From positions 22,846,082-22,910,081 of the forward strand of contig NC_067207.1 of the NCBI RefSeq assembly GCF_026262505.1: a stretch of 64,000 bases of DNA, given 5' to 3'. This stretch comes from Trichomonas vaginalis G3. Taxonomy: Eukaryota > Parabasalia > Trichomonadida > Trichomonadidae. The notes under the pieces were generated by a model that saw only the letters and a list, made by a program, of their open reading frames with translations, was not told the DNA's origin and ran no database searches. Position 1 is the first letter of the stretch, and each line of letters begins with the position of its first letter. Made by a program: the position numbers and the translations under genes. This document shows, one piece after another, positions 36,686 to 48,423 of this stretch.

Positions 36686-37302
36686 GTATAAAATGAAAGT
36701 CTTTACGAAGAAGAACTTTACAAAACATAGACAAGAAAGTTCATGAGGAACTCTCAACAAAGTCTTTACGAAGAAGAACTTTACAAAGTCTTTACGATGA
36801 ACTCTCAACAAAGTCTTTACGAAGAAGAACTTTACAAAACATAGACAAGAAAGTTCATGAGAAAGTCTTTACAAAGTCTTTACGAAGAAGTCTTTACAAA
36901 GTCTTTACGATGAACTCTCAAGTCTTTACAAAGTCTTTACGATGAACTCTCAACAAAGTCTTTACAAAGTCTTTACAAAACATAGACAAGAAAGTTCATG
37001 AGAAAGTCTTTACAAAGTCTTTACGAAGAAGTCTTTACAAAACATAGACAAGAAAGTTCTTGACAAAGTCTTTACGATGAAGAAGTCTTTACAAAACATA
37101 GACAAGAAAGTTCTTGACAAAGTCTTTACGATGAAGAACTTTACAAAACATAGACAAGAAAGTTCATGAGGAAGTCTCAACAAAGTCTTTACGATGAAGA
37201 ACTTTACAAAACATAGACAAGAAAGTTCATGAGGAAGTCTCACAAAAGTCTTTACGATGAAGAACATTACAAAACTTCATCGTCAATGAGTGTAAATCAG
37301 GC

Positions 37303-37379
37303 AAAAATATATTTTAGGGTAGATGGTTAGATCTAACCTGTTTTCTAACCTCATTTCTACCCTCTTGAATTTTCATGAA
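37303..37379 (+). repeat. Interspersed hairpin repeat, type B
   Basis: It has the same frame as type A (aaaatatattttagg before, gaattttcatgaa after) but different arms: GGTTAG-at-CTAACC inside and GGGTAGA..TCTACCC outside. Confidence 0.8.
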
Positions 37380-37673
37380 CTTTCTCAACAAAGTCTTTAC
37401 GATGAAGAACTTTACAAAACATAGACAAGAAAGTTCATGAGAAAGTCTTTACAAAGTCTTTACGATGAAGAACTTTACAAAACATAGACAAGAAAGTTCA
37501 TGAGAAAGTCTTTACGATGAAGAACTTTACAAAACATTGACAAGAAAGTTCATGAGAAATTAGACGAAGAAGTCTTTACAAAGTCTTTACGATGAAGAAC
37601 TTGACAAAACATAGACAAGAAAGTTCATGAGAAAGTCTTTACGATGAAGAACTTTACAAAACATAGACAAAAA

Positions 37674-37751
37674 GTTCATGAAAATTCACGAGGGTAGAAA
37701 AGAGGTTAGAAAACAGGTTAGATCTAACCATCTACCCTAAAATATATTTTT
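37674..37751 (-). repeat. Interspersed hairpin repeat, type B, inverted
   Basis: This is the reverse complement of the unit at 37303-37379, with the same arms. Confidence 0.8.
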
Positions 37752-37956
37752 GGGTCATTTACAAAACATAGACAAGAAAGTTCATGAGAAAGTCTTTACG
37801 ATGAAGAACTTTACAAAACATTGACAAGAAAGTTCATGAGAAAGTCTTTACGATGAAGAACTTTACAAAACATAGACAAGAAAGTTCATGAAAATTCAAG
37901 AGGGTAGAAAGTGTCATTATACATCTGTCAAAAACCGCTTTTTAACTTCACTTAAA

Positions 37957-40900
37957 ATGCCACGTAAGCTACGTAAGAATATACGTAAGAGGAAGGGAGC
38001 ATTGAAACATCCAAAAGTAAAACTGACACCACAACAACAGTTGCAACAACAAATGCTGAATGACCCCACTATGTTGCAACAAATGTCAAGCAATCCTATG
38101 CTTTTAAACCGAGTTGTTGGTGCACAGAGTGGAGGTTTAAGAGCGGCACTTTTAGCGAAAATGGCAGGCTATGGTGGAGCTGCAGACGGAACAGCCTATA
38201 ACCCTCAAAGTCAAATGAATTTGAGTTCACTCAAAATCAAATAACAGATGTCAAAAAGTCAAACATAGACATACAGAAGCAAATAAGTGAAAACGAAAAG
38301 AAACTAGAATATGACAGACACACAAGAAACTCAATGAGTTAAACGTAGAGAAAAAGAAGAAAGAAGAACAACTGAAAGAACTAAGTACAGAGGAATATGC
38401 GAAAAAAGTGTCAGAAAAAGCAGCAGAAGTAGCAAAAATGGAACAAGATGTTATAAATTTGAAAAACCATACTACTCAATATAAAATACTGAAAGATGAA
38501 GAGATAAAACAAAAAGCCCTGAAGACATATATGGATAGCGATGAGTATAAAAAAGAAGTTGAAGCAAATGTAAAGGCAGAAAAACTTTTACAGTTGCAAA
38601 ACCAAACCGTACAGTATGAAAACTTAGCACAAGAAAGTAAAAATAACGACGCAGCCATGCAAAAGGCAATGAAAAGCGCAGAATATATAAAAGCTAACAA
38701 TGACTGGTTAGATGCCCAAGCCAACGCTAAAGCAGCCCAACTCATAGGGTCAATAAGGACAAAAATACAAGCGGATGAAGACAGTTCAAATGAAGCTTTA
38801 ACAAATGCTGACTTTAAGAACGCTTTCGAAGCTCTTCATAGTAAGGTGAAACAAGTGAACGACTTCTCATCTGGAAAGAAACTGAAGTCTGAAGGTTTCG
38901 ACAAAGAGTTAAAAGAAGTAGCACAAAATATGACGAAAATAACAGATGCAGCAACGAGACAGGCAGTTCAAAGTGCCTATGACGCCGTTAGAGCAACTGT
39001 TGTGAAAAGTCAAGAAAAAGAGTTACAACAGACCAAAACAGACCTAGTAAATGCTTTCTTAAGAACGAAAAGTCAGGTAGGACATTACGCTGCAGATGGA
39101 ACATATGTGCCAGCTGGTGGAACTTATATACCACCAAACCCTCCAAGAGAAGCACCTGCACCAGGACTACCTAAAACATTTACATCGTCACATGGACATA
39201 GACACAGGCATGCACCAAAACCAACACAACAACCACCTCCACAACCAGCACAACAACCAACACAACAACCAGCACAGCAACCAACAGTTCAAAACCCTGC
39301 ACAACAACAACCACAAACAGAGCAAGGACATAAAAGAAGTAGAGAACAAGGAAACCAAGAATTCTTAAAAATGCTTAAAGAAGAGTGTGGTTTCCCAGAT
39401 AGTATTGACTTTAGTGACAGATATAAAGAAGCTATTGGAAAGTTCAAGGATGGAAATACTGACCCGAACATATTTAGCTTTATGGCTCAACACCAAAACG
39501 GATATAATCTCAAACCTGGAAAATACAAGCTCGCTAAGGGATATGATTTAATAGCATATCATCCAAATGACATGGATGAATTTACTCCGAGATATTTGAT
39601 GTCAGAGCTAAATGACAATTCAACTTTCGTCATGAAACGCGTAAAAAATAGAGACGGAACGAAAGAACAAAAGCTTATGAATGCGGATGACGTAGATAGG
39701 GAAATTGTTGAAAACGGTCTCGGAATATATGAAATGCCAGCAGATGAGGTACAAGAAACTCCACAGGAAGAACTAGTTCAGATACAACCAGACATGGAAG
39801 AAATAGTTCAGCAACAACAGCTAGAAGAGCCTGAAGGAAACGAACAAGTCCTTCCTTTGGAAACTAACTTCACAGAACTAGATGAAGATTTGGAACAGCC
39901 GAAAAATCTTGACCCTCAACAAGAGTATGCGGAGAATATGGAATATTTCCAAGAGTCTAAAAAAAATTCGGCTGACATAGTAGAAGAATATCGAAAAATG
40001 TTTGCCGACATACAAAAGACTCCAGCACCAGATGAAAATATTCAGCATAGAATGGAAGAACTGAAAAAAATGTACACAAATACAACAACCCTTTTTACTT
40101 ACGAGCATTTAACGTTCAATCTTCGGATGAACTCGGTGAAGATAAAAGGTTAAATTTCAAGAAAACATATAGAAATGAAACATTGTTTAAAGTTCATTCA
40201 GAACCTAACCAAGATGGAAACAAACCTACTTTTGTTTCTGCAGACGATGGAACTACAATGAGATGGGGTCATAAAGCTAACCCGGATAGGTGGTTCATAA
40301 ACTTACAACCACAATTCCAAGAAGTTGTAGACGCAATGGAAGTCAATGGTGAACCAGATATAGCTGGTATTTTAGCGCGGCTTTAATGCCATTGAAAGAT
40401 ATGAAACATGCAGATATTTTGGACCAGTATGAAATGAACATGGCTGATGGAAATATAACACCTGACGTTCTAGAACATTTATCTCAAAGAACTACACAGA
40501 ACCATAGAGATGGTATATTTGGTGAAGAGTTTAGAAAGAAAGTTAGGGAGGGAGAAGGAAGAGAACCTATTGTACATGACCTTGCAAACGAAAGTTTACA
40601 AAATGTCATAAAAACTTACTTTGCAGACAATGAACCGAGAAGGGATGAATATTTAAGAAAACTCAAATGGACAGTACCAAATGAAATGTTAGTATTGAAA
40701 AACATGTTCCTTGACAAAATAAAACCAACTACAGAAATAAACGACGCAAGACTGAAAGATTGGGTAAAAGCTTTCCCATTCACAAAAGATATTATTGGTA
40801 ACATGGAAAGAAAACCAGAATGGCTACAAAAACATATATTTGGAAACGAGCATATTCCATATGGACAGGCACTGTTTGAAGAGCTTGAACCGGAAACTCA

Positions 40901-41156
40901 GGAAAGAGTCATGCAAACAATACGCGAAGACTCAAATACAGACTATGACAAACTCTTTCTAGGATATAGGTTACCTGAGATGGGCGACCAGAGCCAAAAG
41001 GCAAAAAGGACATGGGAAATTTGCAACATACTAGATGAACATAATGCAAAGATGCAACAACTTCAAGCAGAGGGCAATGAAGGAAAAAGAAGAGTTAAAA
41101 ACTCAGTCAGGAAGAAAGTAAAGCTTGGTCCACGTGGGTTCTATTATGACATATAA
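37957..41156 (+). pseudogene. Large coiled-coil structural protein, copy 2, fossil, broken
   Basis: This is the counterpart of 31573-34776 with the same basic N-terminus, Pro/His/Gln linker and GFYYDI end. The Gln/Pro linker differs in repeat number. TTCACTTAAA stands before the ATG. Confidence 0.6.
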
Positions 41157-41188
41157 ATCCAACTATTCTATATTTTTACTCATATGAA

Positions 41189-42790
41189 ATGTACGCCGCT
41201 CAGAATATAACGCCAACAGTTTTGGATGCTATGAATGGAAATGTTTCCGAATGGTATAACGAATGCGACAATGCCATTAGAAGGTCAGAAATAGTTCCTG
41301 GAACTTACGAATATACAACTGCTGTTTCTTATGGAAACGTAGGTGAGTTTGGAGAAGGTTCTTCAACAACAGTAGATATTGCTTGCGACAGGTTTCATAT
41401 TATTTCTATTGACAACTCTTTCTTATACGTGGAACAAGACATTGAAATAAAACCTTCTGCCAAGTTGTCTGACAAGAAAGGTTGCAATGGAATTTTCTAT
41501 GTCGGATACCAATATGCTCCAGAAGTTTTCATGGGATATAAGATATATTCTAACTCTGACTTAGTTCAAACAGTAACATGGGCAAACTATGAATGGTTCG
41601 CTTTGAGAAACTCAGTACAACCACAAGCTAGAGAACAAACAGACCAGTATGCAACTATTGAGAAAATAAGAAGACTTGACCCTAACGTTCCAGGAGTTTA
41701 TGTTGACCTTTCTGGACAAACTGCAGCAGCAGTAACCAAAGTAAAACTGAAACTTAGAGTTCCTTTGTCATCTTTCCTCATCTTCAGGTTTTTAAGATAC
41801 TTGCCAAACTGGGCAGGAAAAATTTCTATCGAACTTACTCCAAGCAAAAATAACTTAGTCATTGCACCAACACAAGACCCATTCACTCTTACAGACGTAA
41901 AGGGAGCAAATCAAACGTCATTCGCCGACTTTTGCAAAGACAAAGTTGACTTAGACTTTGGTTTCTCAAACCTCAACACTGAAGTAAACTATTATTTCAA
42001 TGCTGCTGGAACTGCTTGGGACCCAGTTAAGTTCACATGCGAAAAGTTTGAATGCAAGAGAATAGAAAGCAGACTTGCAGTCTATATGTTGGACCCAGAT
42101 ATTTCAAATGCTTTAGCTGCCAAATATATTGCAGTTCCACTTATGTTCCCTATACACCAAATATCTGTCAAAGACTTTGCAGGTGAAGTTGGAAACCAAA
42201 GTGCTGACCCAGGTGCAAGAACAGATATTGCTTTAACAACTGCAATGATGCAGATACTATGTTTGTACTGTTCAGACGAACTATAAATGACTATTCTTGC
42301 TTCTACAACCCTGGTATTAAATACCATATAAACATAGATGGCAAATATTATCCAAGAGAAGAATATTCTACAGTTGAAGATTGAGGTCATACAACTTGAC
42401 ATTAGATGCTATGAACTTTAACAACAACTTCACAACAACCATTAACCCTGAAATGCAAAGTTCTATTATGCCATATGTGAAAGTATGGACCCATACAGGA
42501 GCTCAAAAAACTCAATATACAAATGGAGACCGTTCAAACTTTTGGCTTGGCATTCCATTTGCTGACTCAGAAGACTTTATGGGTGGTATTTCAACTGTTG
42601 GTACAGTTCAAATACAATATACTGGTGACAGAGACGGTCCAAATGAATTGAAAGCAAAGAAGTTTACAAAACCAATAGCACTTTTCACGAAGATGCTCTT
42701 TTGAAAATTCGTTCGATGAAACCTGCTGGGGCTCCTCAGATTGGTATAACGACAGCTTCCATCGAGCAGATTTTGGCAGCAGGTCAGTAA
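41189..42790 (+). pseudogene. Probable major capsid protein, copy 2, fossil, broken
   Basis: This is the counterpart of 29935-31540. The N-terminal two thirds are nearly identical to copy 1. TTTTTACTCATATGAA precedes the ATG. Confidence 0.65.
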
Positions 42791-43101
42791 GTTGTTCTTG
42801 AACTGACTTCTCTCCGTCAAATATTGACAGTACGCCAGTTTTGACATAAATTGTAAGATAAACTTACCTTTAGAAATATCGGTCAGTTTTGTTGTTATAT
42901 TTTTGTCTGCTTCAAGAACTTTCACCATTTCAGTTATACAACTTTCTTTGCTTTATGAAAATATTTTGGTTCAGCAAAGACTGCTATTCTATAACATTTA
43001 CCATTGTTTGTATAAAGAACTATTCTGTCAATGTATTTGTATTGTTTGTGTGTGTAAACTTTGTTTTGCTTCAATTCGAAGAGATACTCAAATACGTCCA
43101 T
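42685..43101 (-). pseudogene. Counterpart of the 139-aa gene overlapping the capsid end, fossil, broken
   Basis: The sequence matches 29622-30041 and keeps the antisense overlap with the capsid gene end and the short divergent gap to the gene at 43119. Confidence 0.5.
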
Positions 43102-43118
43102 CTTTTTATTCTAAGTAA

Positions 43119-43694
43119 ATGTCATTTCCGAAAAATAGAAGCGTAAGTGTTTCAAAAGTTTAATGGCGGTGGCAGATGTGAAGTTAAATTCACCAACTCA
43201 AACAAACAGTCAAAGTGTTGTTGTCAATGTCAAAGAAAGATGTTGAAGTGGGGAAACCATACGAAGACGAAGATGGTATAACAATAGTTCCTGTAAAAGA
43301 ACAACCAACATACCCTGAAGTTAGCAGAGACTTAAGTTCTGTTGCAGATATTCGAAACGACTACCAACTTAAAGACAAACTTAAAACTCAGGAGAAGATT
43401 TGTCAAGCTTTAGGTATAATGTTAAACTTGGTCGAACACAACCCTGTAAAAGTGAACTCATATGTCATTGCACCTCATGAAATTTTGAAAGAACTATTGA
43501 AACTTTTGACAGAGGCAGACGATATAAACATCAAAGAAATAGAACCCGACATTGCTTGCTGTGGTGTTTCATACAATGTCATTGACAAGATATACGTTAT
43601 GAAAGGAGGTGAAACGTTGAACTTAAAATATAGTTTCCCAGACGTCATAAAAATATTTGACGACCACAACATTTCATTAAAATTTACTTGCTAA
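43119..43694 (+). pseudogene. Counterpart of the 193-aa capsid-block gene, fossil, broken
   Basis: It matches 29022-29603. The acidic YEDEDGITIVPV segment and the alpha/beta C-terminus are readable. The gap to the divergent gene is 17 bp. Confidence 0.55.
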
Positions 43695-43700
43695 GTAAAA

Positions 43701-44504
43701 ATGGCAGAAGACATAGTGGTTTATACTATTACGACTAAAAACCCAGAGTCATATAATTCTATAACAACAAACTTACAAAGTCCTCAAGGACGATATTGTA
43801 AACTAACCTTAAACACAATGACGACTAAAGGCCTGTTTTGCTCTTTTGACACCAGAAGACTTTGTTGTTGTGAATGGTAAAAAATACTTCTTTGAAGATA
43901 CTTACTCAGATATACCACCAACAGGTTTTGTTGACTTATTTAATACTTTAAGGACGGATGTAACATGTGCTGCAACTAGAGCAGGTTTCATTATGTTTGG
44001 ATGTCCGACTGAGTTTACTATAAACGATATGAGCTATAATACAAAACTTATATCTGGTTTTTACTACCAACAGTTTCCTATAACAGGAAAAGGTGTCATA
44101 CAAGGAATGTCTGTTCCATTGACTTTAAGTACACCAATCTTATATATTGTTTCAAACTTAGGTTCAAAGTGTTATTCGAATGTCGACAGAAACTACTATG
44201 ACCAAAAGATACTGCGTATAAACAACACTTTCTCTGCTGGTTTGCCTATTGTTCATTCGAATGCAGAGTTTTCAGCTTTAGTAACTCAAACACTTTAGCA
44301 AACATAAACTTAACCTTAGTTGACGCAAACTTTGTTCCTGTAAAACTTTTATGTCCTATGTATTTGTCAATGACGGCAGAAAGTTTCGAATTGGAAGATG
44401 CAACTGGTGAAAGTATTGTATTACAAGAACAACTTCAACAACAAATAGCTCAAGAACAACAAATGCAACAAATGGAACAAATGCAACAACAAAGTCAAGA
44501 ATAA
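43701..44504 (+). pseudogene. Probable penton-like minor capsid gene, copy 2, fossil, broken
   Basis: It matches 28209-29015, including the Gln/Met-rich tail, and begins 6 bp after the preceding gene ends. Confidence 0.5.
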
Positions 44505-44532
44505 AAAAATATTTTTTTTTATTTTTATAAAA

Positions 44533-45768
44533 ATGTACAGAATAGATGTTTCAGATTTTTATGACTTCCAAGCGTTCAGAAATATGTGTCCATTTAGAGA
44601 CTATAACAAAGCAGTCGAGAATTTGAAACGTTTAGTCATTTATGTTGACTCTGCCCCAGAATGTTATGTCATGAAAGAATGGGATGTTGTCTTTAACAAA
44701 CCAAGAGCAACAATAGTTTCAGAACAAGAATGTAGACAGAAACTTAAGAAAATAAAAGTCGTACAAGTTGGAATGAAGATGTTAGATGCTTGGGATATCT
44801 TATTGTCAAAACTTGAAGATTTTTCAGTTCGTGGTATAAAGTTCTATACACCTTCTCCAAACTTCTATTCTATCTTCACTGGATATAAATACGAACAAGT
44901 AGAATGGAAAGAAAATGTTATAGAAGCTTGGTTAGACCATGTCAAAGAAATTATATGCAATGGAAACGAAAAGGTTTATGAGTATATCTTATGTTGGTTT
45001 GCAAACATCTTACAATATCCAAGTGCTAAAAATGAAACTGCTCTCATCATAATTGGAAAACAAGGAACTGGTAAGAACACTTTCTTTACAGATATCTTAT
45101 GCAAACTGTTAGAGGGCTATTCGAATCCGAATATGACAAACTTAGAAAACATCTGCGGTAAATTTAACTCTTCAATAGAGAATATGAAACTTATAGTATG
45201 TAACGAACTTCAAAGTATAGATACAACAAAGGTTTTAAACTCAGATGCTTTGAAGAGTCTTATAACAGACAAAGTTGGAGTTGTTGAAAGAAAATATAAA
45301 GACCAAAGAGTTTGTGAAAATGTTGCAAATTTCATCATGGTTTCAAACAACGCCGTTCCGATGAAGTTAGAAAGTTCTGACAGAAGATATGTAGTTGTCA
45401 GAACGTCAGATTCTCATATGCAAGATACAGAATATTTTGACGACTTAGCAGAAACCTTAACATCTGACTTTTACAACCATTTGTTCTCATATTTCATGAC
45501 ATTAGATATTTCAAAGTTCAATCCAAGACAAATTCCATATACCGAAGAAAGACAAACGTTGTTAGAAGCAAACAAGAGTGTATATGAACTGTTTATAGAT
45601 GAAACCGACTTTGAGTGTTTAGATGAAAGGTCATTGTACGATTCATATAAACAATATTGTCAAGAGTATGGTTATATGGCAGCTTCTAAACGTACATTCT
45701 TGGCAAATGTCAAAAGTCTTTTAGATGTTCAGAACGGCGTATATACAAAGAAAAATTTTTCTGAGTAA
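44533..45768 (+). CDS. Superfamily 3 helicase (D5-like), copy 2
   Basis: The 411 residues are apparently identical to the copy 1 protein, with IIIGKQGTGKNTFF, LIVCNELQS and NFIMVSNNAVPM. It is preceded by the replication-class block aaaaaatatttttttttatt. It looks whole. Confidence 0.88.
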   Translation: MYRIDVSDFYDFQAFRNMCPFRDYNKAVENLKRLVIYVDSAPECYVMKEWDVVFNKPRATIVSEQECRQKLKKIKVVQVGMKMLDAWDILLSKLEDFSVRGIKFYTPSPNFYSIFTGYKYEQVEWKENVIEAWLDHVKEIICNGNEKVYEYILCWFANILQYPSAKNETALIIIGKQGTGKNTFFTDILCKLLEGYSNPNMTNLENICGKFNSSIENMKLIVCNELQSIDTTKVLNSDALKSLITDKVGVVERKYKDQRVCENVANFIMVSNNAVPMKLESSDRRYVVVRTSDSHMQDTEYFDDLAETLTSDFYNHLFSYFMTLDISKFNPRQIPYTEERQTLLEANKSVYELFIDETDFECLDERSLYDSYKQYCQEYGYMAASKRTFLANVKSLLDVQNGVYTKKNFSE

Positions 45769-45801
45769 ATTTAAAAAAAATATTTTTTTATTTTATTTGA
45801 A

Positions 45802-46019
45802 ATGTACGCTGAGTTTGTTGGAAAAGACCTAGATAACGAAAATAGATATGCGCTATTCTGGTTAGATTGTCCTTATGAAATGTATGAAAAAAAGGCTTTA
45901 TATGAAGAATATAGAAAATTTGTCATGAAAACGATATAAGACTAAGCTCTAGAGAAAAATTCTATGCTGGTATAAAACATCTTTTCGAAGTTCGGAATGG
46001 CAAATATAGAAAGAAATAA
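45802..46019 (+). pseudogene. Stand-alone helicase C-terminal domain gene, copy 2, fossil, broken
   Basis: This is the counterpart of the 72-aa gene at 26693-26911, with the same position and upstream block. Confidence 0.6.
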
Positions 46020-46068
46020 TTTTTATGAGTAAATTTTAAAAAAAATATTTTTTTATCCGATAGAAAAG

Positions 46069-46488
46069 ATGACGAAATATATTTCAGTCAACAAGTATAT
46101 GTCAGGAGTTAAAGAAGAACTAGACCCATTCGCTTATTTGAATGTTTACTTCTACCATTTTGAAAAGTCTACATTTGACAAAGTTTGGAACATCGAACCA
46201 GTTAAGTTTGCTATTGTGACTAAAAATGGTGCGAAATTTGAAGACTTAGACATAGAAGGTTTGTTAGCAGTCAAAGAAAATTTTGACAGAAGGTTCTCAA
46301 ACCTTAAAGAAGGCAAAGCATACAAACTTGTTATACCTTATGAACCAAAGAAAGCAGACGACTATGAATATTATGAGTCTAAGATAGTTGAAGTTCAAGG
46401 TAAATTGGGTAAAAAGATTTTAGAGTCTAAGCCAGTGTTTGCTCCTAAAGAGGAAGAGAACATTGACATTGACCCAGAAATGTTCTAA
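46069..46488 (+). CDS. Unknown 139-aa protein in the replication block, copy 2
   Basis: It is identical to the product of 26224-26643: beta-rich with an acidic tail, possibly a single-stranded-DNA-binding protein. It looks whole. Confidence 0.5.
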   Translation: MTKYISVNKYMSGVKEELDPFAYLNVYFYHFEKSTFDKVWNIEPVKFAIVTKNGAKFEDLDIEGLLAVKENFDRRFSNLKEGKAYKLVIPYEPKKADDYEYYESKIVEVQGKLGKKILESKPVFAPKEEENIDIDPEMF

Positions 46489-46504
46489 AAATAAAATTTT
46501 ATTT

Positions 46505-46974
46505 TTACATGTCAAATTTCTTTTTCTCTGGAACTGGTTCAGGTTCTTTCTTCTCTTCTTCTACTTTCTTCTCTTCTTTTACTTTCTTTTCTTTCTTTTC
46601 TCTCTTCTTCTTTCTGGTGGAGTTATGTCAAATTTCTCAGAACCATATTTATGTAAAAGTTCTTTGTCCTTTAATAGCTCATCTATTCTGTTTTCTATTT
46701 CATCTTCAAGAACAGCGCATGTGCCTTCTTTGCATTCTAAGAACTTTTGTTGGACTTCATCTTTCCAATCGGCGTCATCTCTGTCAACAAGTCTGTCATT
46801 GACAAATTTTAAGACTGCTCTTTGTAATGTTTTATGGTTCTTGTCATATTCCCAGAAACAGAACTTTAGAACAAATTCACCTTTCTTGTTTACACTATGT
46901 AAGATTTTATGGTCGACAGAAGTTTTGCTGTCGAAAAGTTTGTCTCGAATATAGATAGCGAAATCGCTAGACAT
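46505..46974 (-). pseudogene. Counterpart of the 156-aa charged-tail gene, fossil, broken
   Basis: It matches 25737-26207 with the same compact N-terminal domain, convergent with the gene at 46069 and divergent from the ATPase. Confidence 0.55.
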
Positions 46975-47010
46975 TTTCAAAAAGATAAAAATTTTAATTT
47001 TTCTAAAAAT

Positions 47011-47883
47011 ATGTTAGAAAAAAAGTTTGCTGACATTGACAAGAAATTTGAGAATGTTTTGAAGAAGAACAAGAGGAAGTTGGAAAATGCTCAGATAAAA
47101 CCCATACATGACAAGTTCTTATTTGCTCAGAATGGTATAACAGGTCTAATTGCACCACCTGGGTCGGGTAAGACTTTCACTTATCTTAAAATGGCTGCAC
47201 AAAACAAGAACTAGATGAGAAGAACCATTCTATGAGTTAGTTGTCATTTGTAGTACTTCGGTCAATTTGACCAAACCGTCAATTCGTTCAAAGATATTAT
47301 AAAGAAGTCTAAGTTAGTATGTATAAAAGACTCTGAGTTGTTAGATTGGATAAAGAAGTACCAAAGAAGGGTTTTGAAGTACAATGCTATAAATGAGTAT
47401 GTCAATTCGAAGTTTAAAGACCCAAATGAGGAAATGCAGAGAATATTAGAGAAGAAACACTTCAGAAACAAACAGAAAGAGATAGAATACATTTCGAAGA
47501 AATTGCAATCTTACGATTGGAAAACGTACCCTCACAGATGTCTTCTTATTTTAGACGACTTTGCTTCTCATCCTTTGTTAAAGAACAGAGAACAAGACAT
47601 GTGTCGAATTCTTAAGAAGCTCAGACACTTTAACATCTCTGTTGTCATTTGTGTACAGACAGCAAAGAGTTTAAGTAAGGATGTTAAAAGAATACTTACT
47701 GATATCATACTTTTCCCTGGATTGTCCGAAGACGATTTCATGGAACTTATGAAAGAGTCCATGGCAGGTAAGTTTGACAGACATGAACTATGGGAGAAGT
47801 ACAAAGTCATACAAGACCCTCATACTTCTTTCAGAATTCATATCTACGCGAACAAAGTTCAAATTGTAAAAAGTCAAGCTTGA
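47011..47883 (+). pseudogene. A32-like packaging ATPase, copy 2, fossil, broken
   Basis: This is the counterpart of 24825-25700. The Walker A segment APPGSGKTFTYLKMAAQ and the Walker B segment LLILDDFASH are readable. Confidence 0.8.
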
Positions 47884-47979
47884 AAAATAAAGAGTTTTGG
47901 CGACCAGGGTTTTTTCACTACTCGCTGTTCTTCTCTCGGTTTTTCGAGGGAAGCAAGCATATGAGGAAATTCATGAAAT

Positions 47980-48420
47980 TTGTTGCTGAATTCAATAAAA
48001 ATATATTTTAGGTGAAGAGGTGAGATTTCACCTCTTTTTTCACCTGTTTTTTCACCTCAGTTATTTTATAAGCGTTTCACATGGTAAACGTTATTTTTTA
48101 AATTTTGTGAAAACTCAACGGTTTGACACAAGCCCTAAAAATTATTTTACTCAGAATTTTGTTGCTGAATTCAATAAAAATATATTTTAGGTGAAGAGGT
48201 GAGATTTCACCTCTTTTTTCACCTGTTTTTTCACCTCAGTTATTTTATAAGCGTTTCACATGGTAAACGTTATTTTTTAAATTTTGTGAAAACTCAACGG
48301 TTTGACACAAGCCCTAAAAATTATTTTACTCAGAATTTTGTTGCTGAATTCAATAAAAATATATTTTAGGTGAAGAGGTGAGATTTCACCTCTTTTTTCA
48401 CCTGTTTTTTCACCTCAGTT
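47980..48420. repeat. 179-bp tandem repeat, about 2.5 copies, each with a type A hairpin
   Basis: The word tgttgctgaa recurs at 47981, 48160 and 48339, a period of 179. Each unit holds a type A hairpin (about 47995-48060, 48174-48239 and 48353-48418) and aagcgtttcacatg, which resembles the 3' end of the neighbouring 304-aa gene. Copy 1 has fewer units. Confidence 0.85.
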
Positions 48421-48423
48421 ATT

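Larger units (their letters stand above)
36690..37900. repeat. Complex tandem array, about 52-bp unit, in the terminal gene slot
   Basis: Units read gtctttacgatgaagaactt, then tacaaaacatagacaagaaa and gttcatgag, with frequent 15-bp insertions of gtctttacaaa and shortened units. Two type B hairpin repeats in opposite orientation (37303-37379 and 37674-37751) are embedded. An 85-codon minus-strand frame through it is repeat-driven. The array occupies the place where copies 1 and 3 hold a gene. Confidence 0.85.

Noticed and set aside
37010-37267. 85-codon minus-strand frame with repeats
   Set aside because: It is produced by the tandem array in the terminal slot; unit lengths are irregular and no start signal is near.
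46439-46954. 171-codon hydrophobic frame in copy 2
   Set aside because: It is antisense to the Lys/Glu-rich gene at 46505-46974; the Phe/Ser-rich composition comes from that tract.
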